Below are positions 21,252-32,394 of a DNA stretch of 64,000 bases, in pieces. The stretch is from the NCBI GenBank assembly GCA_024734495.1, contig JALMQS010000030.1:10952378-11016377 (forward strand), in the 5' to 3' direction. The notes below the pieces were generated by a model, which did not search any database, was not told where the DNA came from, and worked only from the letters and a program-made list of their open reading frames with translations. The first letter of the stretch is position 1. Each line of letters starts with the position of its first letter. The DNA is from Forficula auricularia. Its lineage: Eukaryota > Arthropoda > Insecta > Dermaptera > Forficulidae. Both the position numbers and the translations under genes were made by a program.

Positions 21252-21480
21252 GGGAATCGGATTAGCCGAGAGCTTAAAGACACTAGCCTTCTAAGCAGGA
21301 GTCCCGGGTTCGAGTCCGAGTCCCTGCATTGATATTTGACCGGCTATAATCTGATTCCTGGTCACCAATCCGTCTGGCAAGCGTGGTGACTTAATGCCAA
21401 CCTCCTTCCATTTGATGGAAGAGGCCTATATTCAGCAGTGGATTGTCGCTATCGACAGGCTGATGATGATGATGATTATG
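21252..21480 (+). mobile_element. tRNA-derived SINE with GATGATG tail
   Basis: A tRNA-like head with box A (TTAGCCGAGAGC) and box B (GGTTCGAGTCC, near 21309), a middle sharing TTGACCGGCTATAATCTGAT with the SINE at 654, and a LINE-derived 3' region containing GAAGAGGCCTATATTCAGCA and a (GATGAT)n tail. That tail type is widespread in insect SINEs and their RTE-like partners. ATGATGAGACT flanks both sides (21241-21251, 21481-21491). The insertion splits the family A foldback element. Confidence 0.85.
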
Positions 21481-21536
21481 ATGATGAGACTATAATTACT
21501 TTTACACATCAATCCCTGTGAATTAATTGTAATAGA

Positions 21537-21571
21537 CTGATGAAGAGGGAAAAGCCCTCGAAACTATAGCC
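21537..21571 (+). ncRNA. Hammerhead motif, cleavage site lost
   Basis: CTGATGA, stem II GAGGG/CCCTC, GAAAC, TATA, then GCC instead of GTC. Core and stem II are intact, but the middle U of the NUH cleavage triplet is missing, so cleavage is not expected. Confidence 0.62.
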
Positions 21572-21689
21572 TCTATATAAATAAAATATGCTTGGTTTGA
21601 GTATTTAATACTACTAACTTCATATCTACAAACTAATCGAATCATCATATAATTGAAAAGTTTTTGTTTTGCCGAGAGTAGCAGAGTTG

Positions 21690-21830
21690 TTGATTCACAA
21701 GAGAAACAAAGAGGTTGTCCTCTGCTTGATGCAAATAAACATACACACATATATATCAAGATGATATATGTGTGTATGTTTATTTGCATCAAGCAAGAAC
21801 TCTTGTTTCTCTTTGCGAATCATCATACTC
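21690..21830. repeat. Imperfect inverted repeat (foldback)
   Basis: TGCTTGATGCAAATAAACAT at 21723 and its complement ending near 21795 form a ~30-bp near-perfect stem. The arms extend outward imperfectly through GAGAAACAAAGAG / CTTGTTTCTCTTTG. Fragments of the family occur near 4795, 36270, 39905, 42600 and 44440. Confidence 0.7.
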
Positions 21831-23459
21831 TAAGTTAGAAATACGAACATTCTGGCACCAGAACAAACTTTCTACAACTTTTATTTCTTGAGTATCTGAA
21901 TAGCTTGCCTCCTAGGGGATTTTTCTTTAAAAATACTTAACAAAATTGCACAGTAATGGTAAAAAACCTTTACAATAATAACAACTGCTTGAGTTGAACA
22001 AGTATATTTTCAAGAATTTGACCCGATTGGTTCTCGTTAATAAGCTTGCTTTGCTTCTTGTATAACAACGAATACCATTGTAAGGACAGAGAATTTAATC
22101 CGAACAAATGAGAGTCGAAACGCCGGGCGTCCCTTTTGAGCTTTTGAGCTCTTCGAGGACAGACAGACAGACAGCCAATCGGGATTCTTCTTTCCTCCTT
22201 CCTAATAGCCTCTCATTTGATTCCTTTTACCTTAAAGCAAACCCGATTTGAAAAATTCATGCCCAGTCCAGTCAATAGAAATCGATAAATCTTATGCCCT
22301 GTAAATAATTGATTGTCCGAATGGGGGGCAGGGGGGTATGGGGTGGAAGGGGGGCAGCCTTCATCAACAGGGAGGGGCGGCCAGGGCTTAATAGAAAAAT
22401 ACGCCCGGGCTGCCAAAATATTCACCCGAATAAATTTCACTTTAGTTAATATAATCCTTAATTGAATAGGCCTCGAGTTCGACACCCCGCAACCAATAAT
22501 TCACAATACTTATCAAAGGATATAGGGTATTAAATGAATCACATCTATATGTAATAAACATATGGGATTTTAAAAAAATATTAAAAGAATACTTAAGCAG
22601 CTTAAATTACGTATTTCGTTTTTTTAATACTTCTGCAAACATTTCTACTTGTTAATAAAATTAAATTTAAAAAAAAGCATATTTTTATCTATCTATATCT
22701 ATACTTATTATAATCGGCTTGCGCGACGACCGCCGACGTGATTTTTTTAATTTTAAACCCCACTAATAGTTCATGACATAAAATTAGGAAATTTAAAGTA
22801 TTATCATGGACGCGCCAAGTCACTTTTGCGCCGTCGTGCGAAATACTGATTGGCGTCTTTATATGCACAGAGCCCAAATTACTGTGGCCACAACATTTTT
22901 TCACGTTTTAAGACGGAGGCTTGTCTAGCGAGCAGAGGGTGGGGGAAACCATAATCAAACACAATCATGTTCAAACCTGTCGCGGCACATGCTCACTGTT
23001 TTCCAATAGCAGCATCAGTCAGGTTATTAAATAGCCGGATCTCATATAATGGGAGCCCATGCTATTTAGACAACTAAATTACCACATCAGTTAAGGGTAT
23101 GGAATAGTAATTATCATAGGACCACTATCAACTTGATCTTAAAATTTGTAGAATGAATAAAAGTTTAAAATAAAAACTCGAAAACTACATACTCAAAAAT
23201 TGCAATTAAAAACACTTTAAATAATTTTTTTTTATTTTAAAAAGAATGTAAAAAAAATATATATATTTGGACAATTTTTGAAGAAGTTATGAGTGAAAAA
23301 CCGAAATTCGATATTTTTAAAGAGATGATCAAAAAAATTTCAAAATTTACCAGGAAGAGTTTTTTGATGGGTACTAAATAAATGTCAAAAAATGAAGGAA
23401 ATCAACCGTCCGATTTGGCGTGAAATGGCTCATAAATATATTATTTTATTAAATATCCA
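21831..23459. other. No gene; repeat fragments only
   Basis: 22690-22810 holds part of Helitron-like family B (CCACTAATAGTTCATGACAT). 22800-22910 is less AT-rich with a 71-codon minus frame lacking any domain. A (GACA)n tract lies near 22161. Nothing else recognised. Confidence 0.4.
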
Positions 23460-23640
23460 AACGTTTCGAGAATAATCCTCTCTTCACCAATGAAAATTTG
23501 GAAAAATAGTTGCTTTAAGAATGGATAATAAATCTATAACTATAAATTATAAATCTTAAAGCAACTATTTTTCTAAATTTCCATTGATAAAAGGAGAATT
23601 TCTCCCGAAATGTTTGAATATTTAAATGAAGGTTTTGAGA
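23460..23640. repeat. Foldback with decayed hammerhead halves
   Basis: Inverted arms: AAACGTTTCGAGAATAATCC at 23460 and GGAGAATTTCTCCCGAAATG at 23593, with TTGCTTTAAGA / TCTTAAAGCAACTATTTTTC between. On each outward-reading strand a GAGA-type hairpin precedes GAAACGTT or GAAATGTT, like a hammerhead stem II plus GAAAC, but the CTGANGA halves are degraded. A relative lies at 56325. Confidence 0.45.
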
Positions 23641-23759
23641 TTGCTTAAATAGATTTATTTATTTAGCAGGAATATTTGTCAATATTTATAATAATCTGGA
23701 CAATTTTGAGTAGGCCTCGTATACATATACTAATAATTTCGATTATTAACAAATCTTAT

Positions 23760-24590
23760 ACTCTTAAACGAACAACTCTTGTATATAGCTATAGGTGGGT
23801 ACTTATACATTTGTATAGAATCGGTTTCTCGAAAACGGCTCAAACGTTTTCGATTAAATTTAGAAGTTAGAGGGTTTTTTGGCCGACAATTTCAGATCTG
23901 TCGGAGTCTCATCTTTGGGTAACTTTAATTTGATTGGCTTTTGCATAATTAAAATAATTATTCACAAGTGCGTGTGTTTGTAATTAAATTTTTTCAATTT
24001 CCTTTTATTAATTAATTGTTTGTTTTTAATTTTAAAACCCACTAATAGTTCATTACAAATATTCTTGTATATAAAAATCAGGCACGGATCCAGACCTCTG
24101 ATTTGGGGGGGAGGTCGGCAGCCACTGAGTTTTACCCTCCCCCTTAATGAAAAATGGATCCTATCTCAAACTAAATAAAAAGAGCATTATATTTTTAAAT
24201 TCATTTCCTTTGTCAACATTTTATATAGAGATAGGAAAAATAGTTCTTTTATAGTTCGTTCATTATATGGAACTACTTCAATTGAAATTATATAAGGATG
24301 GTATATAAGATCTACTTTTTATCTTGAAAGTGTGGTGTCGCGATCGAATTGTCCAAGCGGGGGGGGGGGGGCAGAAACGCCCACACACACACACAAAAAC
24401 TTTATTTTCAATTTTAAAATTTAATGTTAAAAAAAAATATATATATTTTAAATAAACATATAAAATATGTTTATCTCCAATGCTTGGGGGGGGGGGGGGG
24501 GGCGGTCGCCACCATCCCCCCTCTGGATCAGCGCATGATTAAAATTAGGAAATCTTATTAATTAAGGGGTAGATATTTTATAATAAAGTC
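23760..24590 (+). mobile_element. Helitron-like family B, interrupted by hAT
   Basis: Contains the AAAACGGCTCAAACGTTTTC stretch (23833), CTGTCGGAGTCTCATCTTTG, and the 3' block AAAACCCACTAATAGTTCAT, resuming after the hAT insertion with ATTAAAATTAGGAAATC. Relatives: 31990-32350 (minus) and 51060-51390 (plus). No protein. Confidence 0.5.
24079..24537. mobile_element. hAT MITE with 8-bp target duplication
   Basis: Ends CAGGCACGGATCCAGA and (complement) CATGCGCTGATCCAGA. Flanks ATAAAAAT (24071-24078) and ATTAAAAT (24538-24545) match at 7 of 8. The host repeat is continuous when the insert is removed, supporting the boundaries. The inside is non-coding with long G runs (24359-24372, 24487-24502). 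A related copy lies at about 55140-55493, inverted. Confidence 0.82.
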
Positions 24591-25859
24591 AAGTTTTAGT
24601 TGCTTTAAGAAGAAATAGTAAAAAGCAACTACTATAAAAAACTACATAACAAATCTTAAACCAACTATTTATCCAAATTTTTATTATCTTTAAAGAATTA
24701 GGTGTCGGTTCTAGGTGAAACATTTTAATAGATAATAAGTAAAAATATAGATAATAAGTAGAAATATATATCGAGATTAAAAACTCAAAACATATATTTG
24801 TTTTATTTGTGAAACCCACCTAGAAAAATATATGTTTTACTTATTATCAAATTTTTATTGATAAAATAATTTTTTGAAACTTTTGGATATTTAATAAACG
24901 TTATTTAGAGATTGTTTTAATAAAAAACTGCACTTGTTTATTCTGTTATCAGAACAACTTCTTAAAATCTCAACAAAAGCATATATACATATTTTGTATT
25001 TTTAAACGAGAAACTATGAAGCTATAAATCTCTTTAAAATCTATTCTGCTAAACGAATTTAAAATACAAACAGTTTGGTCATAAAACGAACTTTCTACGA
25101 TATTTTTCACAAATTCTCGTGAGTATCAGAAAAAATAATATTTCTAAACATGAATTTAAGCAATCCATAAATTCCAATTTCCATGTTACAATATAATTTA
25201 CAAATGAGCCTATAATCATGAATCAGAATAGACATGTTATATTATTAATGAAGTTAATGGCTCTTTTAGCCAGGAAATAATGTAATATTATTTCAACTTA
25301 ATTAATAATTTGTAGATAAAGTCCAAAGCAAACAATGGATATTCCTTTTCCTGTCCCCTTTCTCTCACTTTCACTTTCTCTATTACCAAAAGGGTTTCTA
25401 GCTTGCTTGTAAAGTTACCTAAGCCATTTACTATTTAGAGAAGGGTATATCGGCCACCCTGCAGGAAGTAGAAACTAAGGAAACGAGCAAACAGAGAAAG
25501 TCTGCCCTCAATGGCCATTGTTCTGCCCGTGAAAGGGTGCAACAATCACTGCGGTAATTTACCATGAACAACAACAACACTAATCACGAGAATAAATCAA
25601 TCAATTGGTACTTTTATCGATTCTTTTATAGGAATTCACGTTACTCCTTAGAGATAGGCTAAAAAAATTTCTGAAAAGTAGTAATAAATAATTTTTCTTA
25701 GTCTGAATCTGATTTTTTAAATAAATAAATAATAAATCTTTATTCCTCGACCTGCTTAGTGGCACAAGTCCTTGGTGGCTAGGTCAACAAAACATCAATA
25801 CAAATTATCTGCAGAAATTAATAAAACATCAATACAAATCAATTACCTACAAGAAATCT
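24591..25859. other. No gene; dispersed-repeat pieces
   Basis: 24600-24900 has TAGGTGAAACATTTTAATAG, recurring at 35930, 53930 and 60465 (inverted). The rest is AT-rich with no coding signal. Confidence 0.4.
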
Positions 25860-26030
25860 ACTCTTATTAAACAATCAAAAATTGTATATTTATTTATATA
25901 TATATATTTGTATCTTGGTTCTATTTTGAAAACGGCTCTACCGATTTTGATTAAACAATTTCTATTATTTCTATTAACAAGTTTTGAGGACGAGAAAGCG
26001 ATCTGGCTAGGTCTGGACCTCGACAAATTT
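25860..26030 (+). mobile_element. Helitron-like repeat, 5' fragment
   Basis: Starts TCTACTCTTATTAAAC, the terminus seen inverted at 3396, 6905 and 7769, and includes AAAACGGCTCTACCGATTTTG before breaking off near GAGGACGAGAAAGCGATC. Confidence 0.5.
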
Positions 26031-26209
26031 AATCTTAATTGATCTTTTCTTAATTAAAGTAATTATTGATAGATGAAAATCTCAATAAAAAGTTTTGTTT
26101 ACATTTTTTTCATTTATCTTTTATTTATTAATTGGTTTTTTTAATTTTAAAACCCACTAATAGATTATAGTTAATATTAATATATATGTATGTAACATAT
26201 ATGATAACA
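26031..26209. repeat. Family B 3' block
   Basis: Contains TTTTAAAACCCACTAATAGA, the 3' block of Helitron-like family B. No coding content. Confidence 0.4.
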
Positions 26210-27225
26210 TTTACGAGATAGAGGAGGGGAAGGATACCAATCGATTTGATTGGGGAATAATGGAATTTAAATAATTATCGGAAAAGAGGTTTTTTTATCT
26301 AATTAGATTTTTCCTCTTATTAAAAACAAGGACTAAAGATGAATAAGGACACTCGATGGTGGAGAAGTAATCTCCGAAATCGAAGCTAAAATACAAGGTA
26401 TACATTAATTAATGTAAAATAATTGGTTTAATAAAATTTATAAAAAAAAAAAAAAAAAAAAAATGACAACATTTACTGATGGGAGGAGATGGAGGGAGAG
26501 ATTGAATGACCAATCGATTTGATTGGGGAATAATGGAATTTAAATAATTATCTGAAAAGAGGTTTTTTTATCTAATTAGATTTTTCCTCTTACTAAAAAC
26601 AAGGACTAAAGATGAATCAAGGACACTCGATGGTGGAGAAGTTATCTCCGGAATCGAAGCAAAAGATACAATGTATACATTAATTAATGTAAAATAATTG
26701 GTTTAATAAAATTTATAAAAAAAAAAAAAAAATGACAGCATTTACGAATGATGAGGACCAATCGACTTGATTGGGGAATAATGGAATTGAAATAATTATC
26801 GGAAAAGAGGTTTTTTTATCTAATTAGATTTTTCCTCTTATTAAAAACAAGGACTAAATATGAATAAGGACACTCGATGGTGGAGAAGTATTCTCCGGAA
26901 TCGAAGCAAAAAATACAATGTATACATTAATTAATGTAGAATAATTGGTTTAATAAAATTTATAAAAAAAAAAAAAATGACAACATTTACGAAGGATGAG
27001 AATGAGGAGTGGCGACCAATCGACTTGATTGGGGAATAATGGAATTGAAATAATTATCGGAAAAGAGGTTTTTTTATCTAATTAGATTTTTCCTCTTATT
27101 AAAAACAAGGACTAAAGATGAATAAGGACACTCGATGGTGGAGAAATAATCTCCGGAATCGAAGCAAAAATACAATGTATACATTAATTAATGTAAAATA
27201 ATTGGTTTAATAATGTCAACATTTA
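26210..27225 (+). repeat. Four-copy tandem array, ~250-bp unit (retrozyme-like)
   Basis: Head-to-tail units with CACTCGATGGTGGAGAA at 26350, 26624, 26871 and 27129 (spacings 274, 247, 258). Each unit has an ACCAATCGA(C/T)TTGATTGGGG start, a hairpin built on GGAAAAGAGG..CCTCTTATT, then CACTCGATGG, a GGAGA/TCTCC hairpin and (G/A)AATC, then ATACAATGTATACATTAATT and an A tract. The hairpin plus GAAATC is a likely decayed hammerhead half. Spacing differences come mainly from A-tract length and a short variable spacer. Confidence 0.82.
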
Positions 27226-27328
27226 CAAAGACTATTTTGATTTTCTATCTGTTTGATGACTGGCCTGTTTGCTAAGAAGGAATATTGATAAAATGACAAA
27301 TATGCAAAGAAGTTAATTTAGTTGAGCC

Positions 27329-27358
27329 CTGAGGAAGTCAACAAAGTTGATCAAACGT
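27329..27358 (+). ncRNA. Hammerhead-like motif, GAAA lost
   Basis: CTGAGGA, stem II GTCAAC/GTTGAT with loop AAA, then CAAAC and GTT. GAAA has become CAAA, so activity is unlikely. An A-rich tract follows (GCAAAAAATAAAAAT). Confidence 0.42.
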
Positions 27359-27473
27359 TGGCAAAAAATAAAAATTATTTCCATAAGCTATTATCATTAT
27401 TTCCCTACAACAACTTATTAATTTACAAAGACTTTACCAACCGACATACAACTGACCTTAGGCGGTTGATATT

Positions 27474-27631
27474 GCAAAGTAAATGCTTTTTACAACTAAC
27501 AAAGGGTAGATGGTAAATGGAGGGACTGGGATGGCCAATCAGATGACAGGCACTGAAATTCATCTGATTGGCCATCCCAGTCCCTCCATTTACCATCTAC
27601 CCTTTGTTAGTTGTAAAAGCATTTACTTTGC
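27474..27631. repeat. 73-bp inverted repeat, 13-nt loop
   Basis: 27474-27546 pairs with 27560-27631, differing only by one extra T in a T run. The outer right flank CGACATACAACCGGCCCTAA is repeated directly on the left as CGACATACAACTGACCTTAG (27442). A similar end (CGACATGCAACTGGCCCT) bounds the small element at 33748-33879, so this is a foldback member of the same family. The 64-codon frame over the left arm is not a gene. Confidence 0.88.
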
Positions 27632-27659
27632 GACATACAACCGGCCCTAAGAATCCTAG

Positions 27660-28820
27660 AGTTGCTAAATTTTCTCCTTCTAGAATTAAAAACATCCATC
27701 TCTTGTAAATTATAGACTGAATTTCTCACCTCCTACAATCTATATTGTATATTAACACCTGATAATCAGTTTATTCTTTTGAATAAATCTAAATTCAATA
27801 AATATGAATTCTTTCTTATAGATTAAAACTTTTTCAATAAACCATATTCTTAATCGAATTTCCCTTCTGAGTTTATTTATATATTTATAGAGAAAGTACA
27901 TGATGGTCGGAGGGCTGGGGTGTGGGGGTGGGGGTTAAAGTAAAACATGAAATCTTCTCGTTTCCAACTCGATATAATCGGCTTAAAATTGTAAAGCTAA
28001 TGTTGTAATGCCAGGGGGGTGGTATAGGGGGTGAAAATGGGTTAGACAGCCTATGGAATTCATTTGGGCCCCTTTGCCTGCAGCTGGTCTAACAGACTGA
28101 CATACGTATTATATACTCCCACTCATATATACAGAGAAATCAACTAAATAATATTCTAGATCGTTCCTTTATCCGTTAGATATATATATATATATACCTA
28201 TATACATATTCAAATTTAATGGTCCTTGAATAGAGAATTGGAATTCTGGGAAATTTAAAATGGAAAATTGTAGTATGCTTCATTCGAAAATTAAGGATGA
28301 GGAGTTAATACGGCTTGTTACGAAAATACCACTCTAACGATTTTTCGTATATTCACTGTATTCATTAATATTAGAACGAGATTTCGTCAGAAATGTGCTC
28401 TGTTAATTGATGACTTAAATTGTGTTTTAGTTTGAATTCCCTGAAAACGGATAATTTCTATATTATGTATTGAATATTCAGGATTAAATCAATTTCAAAA
28501 TATTTAGCCGTAAAAGCCATTCCATTTGAAGCAGAAAAAGGCTGGAATTTCAAACGTTAACAAAAATATTCTGGCAAATTTCGAGGGTACCTATTCTAGT
28601 TAATAACTTCCAAAATACTTGAGATAAATCAAATTCGTTATTATTTCTCGATGGTTAGGAGAGAAAATGAGAGAATTTATTATTTATTTTTTATATAAGT
28701 CACGCCTATTCTAAACGCCGATGGATACAAAAATCACCTAAAAATGACAATTGTAGGGCTTTTTTACATTGGAATAAATAAATAAACCTAATTCTACGTA
28801 AAAACAGATCTTTAAAAGAT
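27660..28820. other. No gene recognised
   Basis: AT-rich with short G-rich patches (27905-27935, 28010-28035) and (TA)n near 28185. No coding signal. Confidence 0.4.
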
Positions 28821-28821
28821 A

Positions 28822-29240
28822 CTAGGTTTGGCGGTTAATAATGTCCTTTTTTTCTAACAGATGGCATTTCGGTATTTTTCCACCAAACTCATCCAAATAT
28901 TTTTTTGGTTTTATAGTGTTGGTAATCACCTTTCAAACGGCATATAACATGTCAACATTCGGTTCATTTGTGTATGAGATATTGGCTTGTAAACATGGCG
29001 GATTTTGTGCCGAAAAAAGAGCATTTGCGGGAGGTGATGTTGCACTATTTTTTAATGAAGAAATCGGCTGCGGAAACGGCTCGTATTCTCGGGGAGTTTA
29101 TGGGGACCATGCTCCATCTGAAAAAATCTGCCAACGTTGGTTTGGACGGTTTCGAAGTGGTGATTTTGATGTGAACGACAAGGAGCGGCCTGGACAGCCG
29201 AAAAAGTTTGAGGATGCTGACCTGGAGGACTTACTGGCAG
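28822..29240 (+). pseudogene. mariner transposase N-terminal fragment, frameshifted
   Basis: After a TA (28820-28821) comes CTAGGTTTGGCGGTTAATAA, a mariner-like terminal repeat, a ~170-bp leader, and an ATG at 28995. The protein begins MADFVPKKEHLREVMLHY and continues with KKSAAETARILGE, the mariner helix-turn-helix domain. A one-base loss after 29096 moves the reading to another frame, which continues VYGDHAPSEKICQRWF, GRFRSGDFDVNDKERPGQP and DADLEDLLAE. The family resemblance then stops at about 29240; the DD34D catalytic domain and right TIR are missing. No activity is possible. Confidence 0.88.
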
Positions 29241-29399
29241 AAGTACCTTACACTCCATAATAATAATAAAAAAAATTCCCCAGAAAAGATATTATTAGAA
29301 TATAAATAGATTCTTGTTGTGCTGGCTGAGATAGAAAGTTCGGGCTCAATGCGCCTGAGAGAGCGCACTATGTTTTTAATATCATCATTTAAAAAGTAA

Positions 29400-29655
29400 A
29401 TTGAAAGTTTTTGTGCCGAGAGTAGCAGAATTTTTATATATTGAAGGAGACAATAAAAGAGTGTGTCTTCTGCTGGAATTGTAAATTTTATTTATAACGA
29501 TACTATAGTTTCTCCATTCATACATTAATTCCTGTGAATCAATTGTAATAGACTGATGAAGAAGGCAAAGCCCTCAAAACTATAGTCTCGTTATAAATAA
29601 AATTTATAATTCCATAAGAAGACACACTCTTTTAATGTCTCCTTCAATTTAAAAA
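29400..29655 (+). mobile_element. Hammerhead-bearing foldback element (family A), copy 2
   Basis: The left arm AGAGTAGCAGAATTTTTATA and GACAATAAAAGAGTGTGTCT is inverted at the right as GACACACTCTTTTAATGTCT. The hammerhead motif lies in the right half. No protein. Confidence 0.68.
29553..29587 (+). ncRNA. Hammerhead motif, GAAA mutated
   Basis: CTGATGA, stem II AAGGC/GCCCT type, then AAAAC (for GAAAC), TATA, GTC. The G of the conserved GAAA is lost, so it is probably inactive. Confidence 0.58.
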
Positions 29656-29799
29656 GTAGTTATAATTTTACCCTGTAATTATAATTTTAGTATTCGAAAG
29701 GTTTGGAGGCTGTTGCGGATTCCAACTTTCTTCGGTTTAGTTCTCCAAGTGTGCCAACATTATAAAGCATATAAGAGAAAACACCAACTAAAGTACATG

Positions 29800-30355
29800 T
29801 TCATAAGGCTCAAATTCGTCCCTGTCTCGAAGATGGCTCTCATCTGTGGAGGGGGGCCTCCAAGCATTCTCTTGCTACACTGGATGCGATTCAGAAGCGA
29901 GCAATTAAACTAATAGGAGACCCGGCTCTAACCTACTCACTCGACTCCTTGGCTCACCGAAGAACCGTTTCTGCCCTTTCCCTGTACTACAGATACTATC
30001 ACGGTGTCTGTTCAGTCGAGCTGAAATCAATTATCACCCCTAAAGCCCTCTTTACGAGAAACACGCGGTTTTCGAACGCTCAACACCCCTTCGCTGTCAA
30101 ATTGGATAAAAGTCGAACAAGCGCTTTCGCCAACTCTTTTATCCCTATGACCTCCAGAGACTGGAACTCGCTCCCTGCCACCATCTTTCCCGCGACTTAT
30201 AACCTTCAGCTATTTAAGACCCGTATCCACAGATACCTTCGACCCCCGCCCAGCCCATAAAATTCTTTCTTCTTCTTTTCACGATGGAGGGGCCAACCCA
30301 GGCCTTTAGGGGTTGCACCTTTTTTAGTGTAACTCCTTCTCTCATCATTTTCATA
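29800..30355 (+). pseudogene. 5'-truncated non-LTR retrotransposon (CR1/Jockey-type), copy 1
   Basis: The frame starting near 29805 (KAQIRPCLEDGSHLWRGAS) continues through KHSLATLDAIQKRAIKLI, then from 29949 AHRRTVSALSLYYRYYHG, AFANSFIPMTSRDWNSLP and TRIHRYLRP to a stop at 30258-30260. This is the region C-terminal to the reverse transcriptase domain of CR1/Jockey-superfamily ORF2 proteins. Endonuclease and catalytic RT motifs are absent, as expected for 5' truncation at target-primed insertion. The 3' UTR ends at CATCATTTTCAT plus an A run (~30356). The preserved ~150 codons are open. Confidence 0.85.
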
Positions 30356-30360
30356 AAAAA

Positions 30361-31635
30361 AAATGTTCGGGCGCCATGAGAATAGTCGAAATATTTCCGA
30401 AAAATATCGATAAATTTTGCATGATACAATCATGAAATGTGTAATAAACACTCGTAAATAAACAAAAAAATAAAAAAAATTGATAAAAAATTAATATTAC
30501 GAACTTTCAAATGCATGACGAGTTCAGGCGCAATGTGCCTGCGAGGACAGTATGGTGATAACTGCTCTCCACGACGCGGGAAAGTCACGCGAATAGGAGG
30601 GCTCTAAACATCCGCTAAAAAAAGACGACTACAGACTCATTCCACGAAAATCCCAGAGATGTGCTTCTCAGGCCAGTTGCGCCCGACGGAGGGTTAATTG
30701 TAATATTCTTTAGTTTCCGCAGCTTTAAATCAATCTTCTTTTTAAAACACACACTCAATCTACTTTTCAAATAGACTGAGAGAGAGAGAGAGAGAGCAAT
30801 TCAATTGAAACAAAGCCCAATGTCACAGTAACAACGCACACACTTAACTTGGGGGGGGGGGGGGCGACAGATATATATTTAACCTATTGTCTTAGAGAGA
30901 GGGCCCTTATAGAAACGAGAGAAAGGGTTTATGGGAATGAAATTTCGCTAGCAAGAGAATCCAATCTTGCTTGCTCTTTTTAGAATTGAAAATAGTAAAA
31001 CGTTAATGGTTCAGATTAACTGTCAATTGTTCCGTTGCCTAATTTAACCCCCCAGTAGAAGAAAAGCAAGCCGAAGGGTGTTGACGGGTACTCGCTCTTT
31101 CAAATAAATAGAAAATAAATGAACAAACCCCCTGGCCCCCATCGGCTCAAAATAGTTAGTCCCCGGGAATCCTCTTGAGCCATTCAATCCAGCAAATAGA
31201 TGAAAAGGCCTCTCAACTCTCTCTCTCTCTCTCTTTTACTTACTTTGCCTAAAGTCAATAAAAACTTTAAAGCCAACTAGGACAGACAGACAGACAGATA
31301 AATAGATCTGCTGATAAAACTAGAAGACGTCGCAAAGAGAGTCTCTCTCTCTCTCTTTCATCCGCCCTATATATATCCCAGTTCGATCGAATGTATATTG
31401 TTAAGTTAAAAAACAAAAGTATCCATAGGGACCATATCTCGGCTCTAGTACTGCTATCTATGCAAATTTTTTTTATTTTTTTTTTTTTGGTAGGCACAAA
31501 AATCCACTAGATATACGATAAAATTATTATTATTATTATTATTCGTTTGAAACTTTGCATTTATATATTATGTAGATAGAAGGATGTCAGTCAAAAAATT
31601 AAACAGCAACGGATCGTTTCCAGTCGTCATTTGAA
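30361..31635. other. No gene; simple repeats
   Basis: (GA)n near 30778, a G run near 30851, (CT)n near 31216 and 31345, (GACA)n near 31282. No coding region recognised. Confidence 0.4.
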
Positions 31636-31640
31636 ATATA

Positions 31641-31700
31641 AAGTACCCGGAACACCGAGCGCATGCTCGGTAATGCATGTGTTTGTTTTTGATTTAATCA
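31641..31700 (+). repeat. Hairpin terminus related to the Helitron-like family
   Basis: GTACCCGGAACACCGAGCGC then ATGCTCGGTAATGCATGTG. The same flank (GTAATGCATGTGTTTGTTTT) recurs at 54568 after a decayed hairpin. The following 31700-31910 also matches 54580-54810. Confidence 0.5.
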
Positions 31701-31759
31701 ACCATTTGTTTTATTTTGATTCAACCACCTGTTAATAATTAGTTTCATTAAAAAACTTA

Positions 31760-31990
31760 TCAAAATATTTTTTCCCCAAAAGTGAGACCTGGTATTAAAT
31801 CGATTCTTCCATGTCTTCAGCAATTGTTACCTATAATAATCGAAACGTCAAAAATTCAATACCAATTCAATTCAATGTAATCGGAATTAGTAGTTTTCTT
31901 TATCTTTGGGCAGCCTTTCCATCAATTCAGCATTAAATTCTACCTCTCCATCTTCAATACCTCTAATTAATTTTTTTTTTATTTAAATGA
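31760..31990. repeat. Diverged R120-like unit
   Basis: CGATTCTTCCATGTCTTCAG followed by AATCGAAACGTCAAAAATTC, one unit of the ~120-bp family; matched by 54670-54760. Confidence 0.45.
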
Positions 31991-32350
31991 CAATTTTTTG
32001 AACCAGCTATCTAATTAATTAAATTGCCTAATTTTAATATATAATAATATTTGTAATGATTTATTAGTGGGATTTAAAATTTAAAAACCAATTAATTATT
32101 AAAAGAAAATTGAATAAAAATGTTATTATACATTTTTACCGATACAATCACCTGAAATAATTATTTCAATTAAGGAAAAACCCATCAAAAATAACTTAGC
32201 CGTAGATGAGACCGTGACAGATCGAAATGTCAACCCAAAAACCCCCTAACTCGTGAATTTCATTCAAATCGTTAGAGGATCCCGATTCTAAACATATAAG
32301 AATTCAATATATACAAGTATATACAAGAATTGCTAGTTTAATATAATAAG
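31991..32350 (-). mobile_element. Helitron-like family B, minus copy
   Basis: Minus strand: starts near AGCAATTCTTGTATATA (32340), passes through an AACGATTTGAATGAAATTCA stretch and CGGTCTCATCTACGGC, and ends with the CCCACTAATAAATCATTACA block (32070-32090). Confidence 0.5.
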
Positions 32351-32394
32351 ATAAGATTAGATTAAAAAGATTTTAGTTTTAGTCCTTTTGATTT

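Larger units (their letters stand above)
21145..21600 (+). mobile_element. Hammerhead-bearing foldback element (family A), copy 1
   Basis: The left arm carries GAGAGTAGCAGAATTTTTAT and AATAAAAGAGTGTGT, then TTTATTTATGATGAGACT, interrupted by a SINE. The right side has the hammerhead motif at 21537. Family A copies at 29400, 48670, 49310 and 52166 end with the inverted counterpart (GCAGAAGACACACTCTTTTA). Non-autonomous; no protein. Confidence 0.62.

Noticed and set aside
21252..21330. Possible tRNA gene
   Set aside because: tRNA-like head of a SINE with LINE-type tail and flanking duplication.
22213..22485. 90-codon minus frame
   Set aside because: No recognisable domain; it overlaps G-rich simple sequence.
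28841..29260. 139-residue open frame as an intact gene
   Set aside because: The second half is mariner transposase but the first half is out of frame; the true start (28995) is in another frame, separated by a one-base loss.
29949..30260. Independent 103-residue gene
   Set aside because: It is the C-terminal end of a truncated CR1/Jockey-type ORF2; the same protein text occurs in the copy at 47.4-48.2 kb with stops.
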